A stretch of 5,943 nt of DNA from Gammaproteobacteria bacterium (GTDB lineage: Bacteria; Pseudomonadota; Gammaproteobacteria; SZUA-140). Each line of letters opens with the position of its first letter. Positions within the stretch are counted from its first letter, which is position 1. Of this stretch, positions 1-5,230 are shown piece after piece. A model generated the notes under the pieces. That model saw only the letters and a program-made list of their open reading frames with translations. It did no database searches and was not told the DNA's origin. The DNA lies in NCBI GenBank assembly GCA_026994735.1, contig JALWQD010000182.1, positions 1 through 5,943 of the forward strand, given 5' to 3'. Both the position numbers and the translations under genes were made by a program.

Positions 1-1241
1 GTCTGTAGTTGTATACCTTGCTTACGTAAAGCTGCTGTCAGCGTTACATCACCACCATTGCCCATACTCACCGCCTGGTCAAAGCTGTCGGAACTGATAC
101 CCGAGGCATCATAATAACCTTGCAAAAACTTGTTCCAATAGGGAATGGCTTCTTTTTCAAGACTATAAACAACCTTGCTGACAAAGGGCAAAGGCTTTCC
201 AGCATCGACCAGCAATCCTTTTTCCTCATCACCAGCAGCCCCGGAAAGAGGATAATTTTCACCATGAAATTCGGGGTTTTTCTCCAGAACCATGCGCTGG
301 TTAGGGTCGTTCATGGTCAACATATAGGGGCCACTGCCAAGTGGATACCAGTCGAGACTGAGATTGCGCTCGGCCATTCCCTCTTGCGCATAAAATTTTT
401 CCACTTCAACAGGCAGCGGCGCAAAGAAGGGCATCGCCAACCAGTAAAGTAACTGCGGATATTTACCATGAACCTTAATACGATAGGTATAACGATCAAT
501 AACCTCCGCACCGGCAAAGGGGTAGCGGTCAATATCCAGCCAGCCCTTCCGTTCGCCCTGCTGCTGGTATACTTGTCGCAATTGCTTGCCCAAATCAGCA
601 AGGCCAATAATATAATCACTCATCAGGCCAAAGATGGGTGATAGCACTTGCGGGTGCGCCAAGCGACGGATCTGGTGGACATAGTCGGCAGCAACAACCT
701 CACGGCTGCCAAGATAGTCAAAATCACCCAGGACATTGATTTCTAGCGCCTGTAAACGTCGCTCATCAAGATCGCCATAACGCAACTCACCCTGTTCGTC
801 ACGAGCAAAGGCCGGATGTGGCTGATAGTGCATTCCTGGTTGAATGTGGATGTCGTAGCTGCTGTAGGCAATCAGCGCATCATCGGCCCCGGCAGGCAAA
901 GCCTGGCCCTGACGATCGAAGTAGTGTGCCTGCGGCAGCCTGGTCGCGGAAAGTGGTATTAACTGATAAGGACGTTTAAGGTAATGGTACTGTAATGGTG
1001 GCTCATAAATTTGGCCAATAAACATATATTCATTGGCACTGTAGGCCCGCGCCGGATCAAGATGCTTTGGCCGCTGCAAAAAAGACGAATAGAGAATATT
1101 GTCGCTGTCTTCCGCACTCGGATAGGGTGAGTTCCACGCCCTTTGCGCGAAGCAGGTAACGGGCCCGAGAGCGATCAGCAAGAACAGGAGCAGCGACAAG
1201 TGCTGTTGGCGGAACAAAGGTGGCATTCCTTCACTCAACAT
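1..1241 (-). CDS. Peptide-type ABC transporter periplasmic substrate-binding protein (SBP_bac_5 family), C-terminus outside the window
   Basis: This reading frame stays open from 1241 to the window edge, about 413 codons, and lacks its 3' end. It resembles family 5 extracellular solute-binding proteins, which deliver oligopeptides or similar solutes to an inner-membrane ABC importer. The N-terminus has a Sec signal: a short basic segment, the hydrophobic run LSLLLFLLIALGPV, then a likely signal peptidase I site after CFA. Family-like stretches are LDPARAYSANEY near residue 60, the PLGSGPYML motif near residue 300, and NPEFHGENYP near 322. ATG codons at 1241 and 1226 are both possible. The only AAGGA touches the 1226 ATG directly, which is too close, so I give the longer form; residue numbers above use the shorter form. 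No permease or ATPase gene is in the window; they may lie beyond position 1. In Pseudomonas, as I recall, a similar peptide ABC cluster sits next to fabI. The substrate cannot be told from sequence. Confidence 0.88.
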   Translation of the reverse strand, partial: MLSEGMPPLFRQQHLSLLLFLLIALGPVTCFAQRAWNSPYPSAEDSDNILYSSFLQRPKHLDPARAYSANEYMFIGQIYEPPLQYHYLKRPYQLIPLSATRLPQAHYFDRQGQALPAGADDALIAYSSYDIHIQPGMHYQPHPAFARDEQGELRYGDLDERRLQALEINVLGDFDYLGSREVVAADYVHQIRRLAHPQVLSPIFGLMSDYIIGLADLGKQLRQVYQQQGERKGWLDIDRYPFAGAEVIDRYTYRIKVHGKYPQLLYWLAMPFFAPLPVEVEKFYAQEGMAERNLSLDWYPLGSGPYMLTMNDPNQRMVLEKNPEFHGENYPLSGAAGDEEKGLLVDAGKPLPFVSKVVYSLEKEAIPYWNKFLQGYYDASGISSDSFDQAVSMGNGGDVTLTAALRKQGIQLQ

Positions 1242-1274
1242 TGAAGACTGACAGTCAAATCAGATAAAAAGCTG

Positions 1275-1296
1275 TTGTTATCAAGCATTGTTATCA
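1275..1296. repeat. Tandem 9-bp direct repeat TTGTTATCA in the divergent promoter region
   Basis: TTGTTATCA occurs at 1275-1283 and again at 1288-1296, separated by AGCA, giving a 13-base period. Read on the minus strand it is a doubled TGATAACAA, 35-55 bases before the start of the solute-binding protein gene. Placement between two divergent genes would suit a regulator-binding site, but 13 bases is not a clean helical turn and I recognise no known regulator motif. Confidence 0.4.
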
Positions 1297-1316
1297 GTAC
1301 AGTTGAATACCATAAG
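1288..1316 (+). promoter_or_regulatory. Candidate sigma-70 promoter for fabI
   Basis: TTGTTA (1288-1293) matches four of six bases of the -35 consensus. CATAAG (1311-1316) matches four of six of the -10 consensus, and the spacer is the optimal 17 bases. Transcription would begin near 1323 and leave a leader of about 125 bases that includes the palindrome at 1401-1415. The -35 overlaps the second copy of the 9-bp repeat. This is a by-eye match and other weak boxes exist in the region. Confidence 0.3.
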
Positions 1317-1400
1317 TATCCTGGTAGAAACCAATCAGCAGTAAGTCAGTGAACAGGTCGCCGCAGCGGCCTTCATATTAACAGCAAATCTGTCTCCAAG

Positions 1401-1415
1401 TCGTTACTGTAACGA
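1401..1415. promoter_or_regulatory. Perfect 15-bp palindrome upstream of fabI, possible operator
   Basis: TCGTTAC-T-GTAACGA is a perfect inverted repeat with 7-base arms and a one-base centre. It ends 34 bases before the fabI start codon. Its size and symmetry fit a dimeric repressor site of TetR or MarR type. It is not the FabR or DesT site as I remember them. The loop would be too small for a stable RNA hairpin, so a DNA-binding site is the likelier reading. No regulator gene is in the window. Confidence 0.4.
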
Positions 1416-1435
1416 ACAGAAATACAACAACCAAA

Positions 1436-1441
1436 AAGGGG
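1436..1441 (+). promoter_or_regulatory. Ribosome binding site of fabI
   Basis: AAGGGG lies 8 bases before the ATG at 1450. This supports that start, which also matches the conserved MGFLSGK N-terminus of FabI. Confidence 0.7.
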
Positions 1442-1449
1442 TAACAAAA

Positions 1450-2232
1450 ATGGGATTCCTCAGTGGCAAAAAGGCATTGATCGTCGGTGTAGCCAGCAAT
1501 CGTTCGATTGCCTGGGGCATCGCCAAGGCTCTCCACCGTGAAGGTGCCGAACTGGCATTCACCTATCAAGGCGAAAAACTTCAGGGCCGCGTAGAAAAAT
1601 TTGCCCGTGAATGCAGTTCGGATATCGCCCTGCCCTGTGATGTCGGCAGTGACCAGCAAATCGAAGACCTTTTTTCGCGTCTCGATGACTATTGGGAAAA
1701 CCTCGATATTATTATTCACTCCGTCGCTTTTGCGCCACGAGAAGAGCTTGAAGGCCCCTATCTCGATTGTGTCACTCGCGATGGTTTTCGCATGGCACAT
1801 GAAATAAGCTCTTACAGCTTTGCCGCTCTGGCCAAGGCCGGTAATGCCATGATGGAGGGCAGCAACGGTGCCCTGTTGACGCTGTCCTATCTCGGTGCTG
1901 AACGAACAATCCCGAACTACAATGTCATGGGACTGGCCAAGGCCAGCCTGGAAGCGAATGTACGCTATATGGCCTCTGACCTGGGGCCCGATGGTATCCG
2001 GGTCAATGCAATCTCAGCCGGGCCGATCAAAACCCTTGCCGCTGCTGGCATTTCCGATTTTCGTCGTTTTCTCGAATACGGTGAACGGAATGCCCCTCTG
2101 CGTCGCAATGTGACCATCGACGAAGTCGGCAATGCCGCGGCCTTCCTCTGTTCTGACCTTGCCTCTGGCATCACGGGTGAAATCATGTATGTCGATGGCG
2201 GTTACAATACGCTGGGCATGGGACAACTTTGA
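1450..2232 (+). CDS. fabI: Enoyl-[acyl-carrier-protein] reductase (NADH), FabI
   Basis: FabI catalyses the last step of each fatty acid elongation cycle, reducing trans-2-enoyl-ACP with NADH in the cytoplasm; it is the target of triclosan and isoniazid-like inhibitors. The 260-residue protein is full length (E. coli 262) and aligns with it nearly end to end. Visible features are the modified Rossmann motif GVASNRSIAWGIA (residues 13-25), the cofactor-binding CDV at 63-65, catalytic Tyr147 and Tyr157 with Lys164 (E. coli Tyr146, Tyr156, Lys163) in SYLGAERTIPNYNVMGLAK, the substrate-loop segment SAGPIKTLAAAGI (189-201), and Phe204. Residue 93, in the inhibitor pocket, is Ala where E. coli has Gly. 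The gene has a good ribosome site, its own upstream region with a palindrome, and a terminator after it, so it is probably transcribed alone, divergently from the solute-binding protein gene. Confidence 0.98.
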   Translation: MGFLSGKKALIVGVASNRSIAWGIAKALHREGAELAFTYQGEKLQGRVEKFARECSSDIALPCDVGSDQQIEDLFSRLDDYWENLDIIIHSVAFAPREELEGPYLDCVTRDGFRMAHEISSYSFAALAKAGNAMMEGSNGALLTLSYLGAERTIPNYNVMGLAKASLEANVRYMASDLGPDGIRVNAISAGPIKTLAAAGISDFRRFLEYGERNAPLRRNVTIDEVGNAAAFLCSDLASGITGEIMYVDGGYNTLGMGQL

Positions 2233-2246
2233 CCGCCTGATAACAA

Positions 2247-2276
2247 AGGCAGCCGGGCCATCTGGCTGCCTGTTTT
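2247..2276 (+). terminator. Rho-independent terminator of fabI
   Basis: AGGCAGCC (2247-2254) pairs perfectly with GGCTGCCT (2264-2271) across a 9-base loop, followed by TGTTTT. It begins 14 bases after the fabI stop codon. The T tract is short and interrupted, but the GC-rich 8-bp stem and position make it convincing. Confidence 0.8.
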
Positions 2277-2438
2277 CCCATCATGAACAGCCACTTTGTC
2301 AGCGACAAACTCTCGGAACGAGCACCAGCCCCTCGATCTGGCGACATAAAAGACAATATTATACTTTACAAGAATAAAATAACTAGTTGATTGTCATATA
2401 GATAACAAAAAATACAGCAAACACACCGAGAGACACTG
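2277..2438 (+). promoter_or_regulatory. AT-rich non-coding leader of the symporter gene
   Basis: No coding signal is seen here. A 6-bp inverted repeat TTTGTC/GACAAA lies at 2295-2309. From 2345 to 2420 the DNA becomes markedly AT-rich and contains several -10-like strings (TATTAT at 2357, TATACT at 2360, TATAGA at 2397), but none has a convincing -35 box at the right distance. TTTACA at 2365-2370 is a fair -35 without a matching -10. The promoter for the following gene probably lies here, but I cannot place it. Confidence 0.35.
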
Positions 2439-3701
2439 ATGAATCATAGACATGCTCTAATCCTGCTTATCCTGATCGCTACAGCCGTCATCCTTGGCGC
2501 CCTCTCAGGTTGGCTCTGGGGGCCGGCCATGCTTGAAATCGAATGGCTCGGCCATCTCTTTCTCAATACCCTGAAGATGATGATTGTCCCTTTGATCATT
2601 GCCGCCGTTATCAGTGGTATTGCCTCCTTGGGCGATATCAGGAAACTTGGACGTATCGGCTTCTCAACCGTCGCCTATTATGCCTCGACGACTGCTGTCG
2701 CTGTCGTTATAGGCCTCATCATGGTCAATCTGATCCAGCCTGGCGCAGGCATTGATCTTAGCTCGGCAACGACACCTGAGAGAATATTGAACAAGGAACC
2801 TGTTGCTATCAGTGATATCTTGCTGTCAATGGTTGACCCCAATATCGTCTCGGCTGCTGCCGAAACACGCATCCTGCCACTGATTGTCTTTGCTATTCTC
2901 TTTGCTGCGGCACTATCGACACTGGGGACAATCGGACGCCCTGTCCTCGCGTTCTTTAATGGCGTCAATGAAGCCATGATGAAGATGGTTATCTGGTTGA
3001 TGTATCTGGCCCCGCTGGGTATCTTTGCCCTCGTCGCCAGCCGTCTCGGCAAAGCGGGGGGTGGCGACGCTTTCTTTGCCCAGCTATCTGCTGTTGGCTG
3101 GCATGTCGTCACCGTCATCAGTGGTCTCGCCGTTCATTTTTTGTTCCTGCTGCTGGTACTGATATTCATCGCTAAACGCGGCCCGGAGTATTTGATATCA
3201 ATGATGCGAGCGCTACTGACTGCCTTTGGCACAGCCAGCTCCTCGGCAACATTGCCCTTGACAATGGAGTGCGTGCGCGAAAGTGGTGTTGATCAACGTG
3301 CCGTACGCTTTGTCTTACCGCTAGGTAGCACCATCAATATGGATGGTACAGCACTCTATGAGGCTGCCGCTGCAATGTTTATTGCGCAGGCGTATGGCAT
3401 CGACCTCAGTATGGGTCAGCAGGCAATCATTTTCGTCACCGCCACACTGGCGGCAATCGGTGCTGCAGGCATTCCTGAAGCGGGTTTAGTCACTATGGTC
3501 ATCGTTCTCTCTGCTGTTGGCTTGCCAATTGATGGGATTGGTCTGTTATTGGCTGTCGACTGGTTTCTCGATCGCTTTCGCACAGCCATCAATGTCTGGG
3601 GAGATTCAGTCGGCGCAGCCGTCATTAGCCGGATCATACAGCCAACAGAAGAATCAACACTGGCAGCCGCTCAGCAACGGCCAACCATCACTGACAGTTA
3701 G
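2439..3701 (+). CDS. Dicarboxylate/amino acid:cation symporter (DAACS, SLC1 family), EAAT-like
   Basis: This is an inner-membrane secondary transporter that takes up glutamate, aspartate or C4-dicarboxylates with Na+ or H+. At 420 residues it has the usual bacterial length and is hydrophobic throughout. Family landmarks are the HP1 tip SSSATLP (267-273), NMDGT of TM7 (300-304), the HP2 tip GAAGIPEAG (341-349), and TM8 with Asp374, Asp378, Arg381, Thr382, Asn385 and Asp389. Asp378 and Arg381 match GltPh Asp394 and Arg397, which hold the substrate amino group and side-chain carboxylate, so an acidic amino acid is favoured. Glu308, Ala266 and Arg379 follow the animal EAAT pattern, not GltPh. The ATG at 2439 has only a weak GAGAGA site 5 bases before it, but the next residues lead straight into TM1. 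The gene converges on the sdh operon, 38 bases between stops. The exact substrate is unproven. Confidence 0.94.
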   Translation: MNHRHALILLILIATAVILGALSGWLWGPAMLEIEWLGHLFLNTLKMMIVPLIIAAVISGIASLGDIRKLGRIGFSTVAYYASTTAVAVVIGLIMVNLIQPGAGIDLSSATTPERILNKEPVAISDILLSMVDPNIVSAAAETRILPLIVFAILFAAALSTLGTIGRPVLAFFNGVNEAMMKMVIWLMYLAPLGIFALVASRLGKAGGGDAFFAQLSAVGWHVVTVISGLAVHFLFLLLVLIFIAKRGPEYLISMMRALLTAFGTASSSATLPLTMECVRESGVDQRAVRFVLPLGSTINMDGTALYEAAAAMFIAQAYGIDLSMGQQAIIFVTATLAAIGAAGIPEAGLVTMVIVLSAVGLPIDGIGLLLAVDWFLDRFRTAINVWGDSVGAAVISRIIQPTEESTLAAAQQRPTITDS

Positions 3702-3705
3702 CGAA

Positions 3706-3719
3706 AACAGGACTCTGTT
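3706..3719. terminator. Weak hairpin between the convergent symporter and ygfX genes
   Basis: AACAG and CTGTT pair across a 4-base GACT loop within the 38-base gap between the two stop codons. On the minus strand the stem runs into TTTT, so it could weakly terminate the sdh operon transcript. The plus-strand side has no T tract. The 5-bp stem is weak, so this is tentative. Confidence 0.25.
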
Positions 3720-3739
3720 GACGAAGGATTTACCTTTCT

Positions 3740-4189
3740 TCAGCCAGTCAAAATGTAGCCAAAGCGTAAACGGACCCGCAGGCGCCTGAAATTCTCTGGC
3801 GCACACATATCCGGACAGATAACGAGATACACCGGCCAGCGACGCAAACCTTTAAGACCGATTACGAGCAGACGCGGATGGACGAAAACATCCCCCTGGA
3901 TAATCACCTGTGAGCACTGGCCGCCGGCCTGAGTAACCAGCAAACGGCCATCAGAACACCAGTGCAAAGCACAAATCGCCAGTTTGTCCCGGCGCAGCGC
4001 ATGAAACCTCAATGTTGACCAGGCACTGATGCTCACTGCCAACAGCAAAACGATGCTGGCAATTGCCGGCAACCCCAACCAGGGTAAGGGTAAAATCACC
4101 AACAGATGACAACTGAACAAATATATAAATAACACCCGCGATGAACGCAGCGTTAAAAAAATATCTGGCCAGGCACGTTGGTTCATCAT
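3740..4189 (-). CDS. ygfX: YgfX (CptA) family inner-membrane protein
   Basis: The 149-residue protein has two closely spaced membrane helices (about residues 19-34 and 38-57) and then a soluble basic domain ending in FRRLRVRLR (134-142). This layout, its length near the ~135 of E. coli YgfX, and its place right after sdhE identify the family by architecture and context; sequence similarity is low, as is usual for it. E. coli YgfX (CptA) has been reported to interfere with MreB and FtsZ assembly and was described as a toxin paired with SdhE (CptB); the normal role is unsettled. Three starts are stacked in frame: GTG 4192, ATG 4189 and ATG 4186. AGGGA at 4195-4199 is best spaced for the ATG codons, so I chose 4189. 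A gap of 58 bases separates it from sdhE, and it is the last gene of the operon. Confidence 0.8.
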   Translation of the reverse strand: MMNQRAWPDIFLTLRSSRVLFIYLFSCHLLVILPLPWLGLPAIASIVLLLAVSISAWSTLRFHALRRDKLAICALHWCSDGRLLVTQAGGQCSQVIIQGDVFVHPRLLVIGLKGLRRWPVYLVICPDMCAPENFRRLRVRLRFGYILTG

Positions 4190-4247
4190 CACATTCCCTG
4201 TCGATGAAAAGAGCTCCAGAGCTTGCCCTGCCGACTCGCATAGAGAG

Positions 4248-4508
4248 CTAGCCGTTTGTCATTGCCTGCTTGCGAACCCTGTCAACCAATTGCGCCATCG
4301 CCGGATCCGAAGGCCTTAACTGGCCCATTAAAAACTCGAATAGTAATTGATCTGGGTATGCGAGCAAGCGAACAAAATCATGCTGCTGCCGTTCATCAAG
4401 CAAGGGGTAAGTATGGCGAAGAAAGCCCTCCAGCAGTAAATCCAGCTCGCGCATCCCACGACGGCATTGCCAGGCCAGTCGGGCAGGTATCAGGGCTGCA
4501 TCTGTCAT
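4248..4508 (-). CDS. sdhE: FAD assembly factor SdhE (CptB/YgfY)
   Basis: SdhE is a small cytoplasmic protein that promotes covalent attachment of FAD to the flavoprotein subunit of succinate dehydrogenase (SdhA). The 86-residue product (E. coli 88) carries the signature WQCRRGMRELD at residues 13-23; the RGxxE core of this motif contacts SdhA during flavinylation. The rest is a predicted small helical bundle with the conserved FVRLL at 45-49. The frame is open further upstream, to a possible start at 4631, but that part overlaps sdhB and is unlike the family, so the ATG at 4508 is used. It lies 20 bases after the sdhB stop, with only a weak GTGAGA ribosome site, consistent with translation aided by ribosomes leaving sdhB. 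Its place inside the sdh operon, next to its client, supports the assignment. Confidence 0.95.
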   Translation of the reverse strand: MTDAALIPARLAWQCRRGMRELDLLLEGFLRHTYPLLDERQQHDFVRLLAYPDQLLFEFLMGQLRPSDPAMAQLVDRVRKQAMTNG

Positions 4509-4528
4509 TATCTCACGGATAGCTTCTA

Positions 4529-5230
4529 TTAAAATGACTGGCGCAATAAACGCTTTTTGATCTTGCCTATCGCAGCGGTCGGATTGAGTCCCTTTGGACA
4601 GACATCGACACAATTCATAATGGTATGGCAACGAAAAAGCTTATAGGCATCATCAAGTTCATTGAGCCGCTCCTCGGTCTTCTGATCACGACTGTCTTCG
4701 ATGAAGCGACTGGCCTGCAGCAATGCCGCCGGACCGCGAAACTTTTCCGGGTTCCACCAGAAGGACGGGCAAGCGGTTGAACAGCAGCCACAGAGGATGC
4801 ATTCATAAAGACCATCAAGACGGTCTCGCTCCTCAGGAGACTGCAAAAACTCGACTTCAGGCTCTGGATCAGTGACCTGCAAATACGGTTTCACAGCACG
4901 GTATTGACGATAAAAAGGTTCCATATCGACAACCAGGTCACGAATCACCGGCATACCGGGCAGAGGTCGAATACTGATCGGCTGTTCAAGAGCAGCAGCG
5001 GGTGTAATACAGGCCAGACCATTACGACCATTAATATTCACGGCATCCGAGCCACACACGCCTTCACCACAAGAACGACGAAAGCTGAGGCTTTCATCTT
5101 GCGCTTTGGCCGCTATCAGAACATCGAGCAACATGGCGTCTTCGGCCATACCGCTAATCAGGTATTCCTGCATTAACGGCTCTTTCTTTTCGTCAGGATT
5201 GAAACGATAGACCTGTAATTGGAAGTCCAT
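4529..5230 (-). CDS. sdhB: Succinate dehydrogenase iron-sulfur subunit SdhB
   Basis: SdhB carries electrons from the flavin of SdhA through three iron-sulfur clusters to ubiquinone in the membrane anchor. The 233-residue protein is full length (E. coli 238). The N-terminal ferredoxin domain has [2Fe-2S] ligands Cys54, Cys59, Asp62 and Cys74; the Asp ligand is also found in E. coli SdhB. The C-terminal domain has CILCGCC (Cys144, Cys147, Cys150) plus Cys211 for the [4Fe-4S] cluster, and Cys154, Cys201 and Cys207 for the [3Fe-4S] cluster. PSFWW (155-159) contains the tryptophan that lines the quinone site in the E. coli enzyme. The ATG follows the sdhA TGA with no base between, and GAGGG inside the end of sdhA, 8 bases before the ATG, serves as ribosome site. 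This arrangement suggests translational coupling and equal subunit supply. Confidence 0.98.
   Translation of the reverse strand: MDFQLQVYRFNPDEKKEPLMQEYLISGMAEDAMLLDVLIAAKAQDESLSFRRSCGEGVCGSDAVNINGRNGLACITPAAALEQPISIRPLPGMPVIRDLVVDMEPFYRQYRAVKPYLQVTDPEPEVEFLQSPEERDRLDGLYECILCGCCSTACPSFWWNPEKFRGPAALLQASRFIEDSRDQKTEERLNELDDAYKLFRCHTIMNCVDVCPKGLNPTAAIGKIKKRLLRQSF

Noticed and set aside
120..452. A 110-codon open frame on the plus strand
   Set aside because: It lies wholly opposite the solute-binding protein gene, whose frame is long, family-like and has a signal peptide; the plus-strand translation shows no recognisable domain.
1151..1165. Lipoprotein signal in the solute-binding protein
   Set aside because: The residues before the only cysteine are Pro-Val-Thr, which do not fit a lipobox; a signal peptidase I site after CFA is better.
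1378..1800. A 140-codon open frame on the minus strand opposite fabI
   Set aside because: It is antisense to a clearly conserved enzyme and has no recognisable domain or good ribosome site.
2295..2309. TTTGTC/GACAAA inverted repeat as a regulator site or second terminator
   Set aside because: The arms are only 6 bases, no T tract follows, and such short dyads are common by chance.
2678..3118. A 146-codon open frame on the minus strand opposite the symporter
   Set aside because: It is the reverse of membrane-helix codons in a conserved transporter and reads as low-complexity Ala/Ile/Thr-rich sequence.
3740..4508. A mobile toxin-antitoxin module (CptAB)
   Set aside because: The pair is embedded in a core metabolic operon with no mobile-element marks, and SdhE has a well-established role in flavinylation of SdhA.
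4509..4631. N-terminal extension of sdhE to the ATG at 4631
   Set aside because: The extension overlaps the 3' end of sdhB, is unlike SdhE, and would exceed the family length; the ATG at 4508 fits E. coli SdhE.
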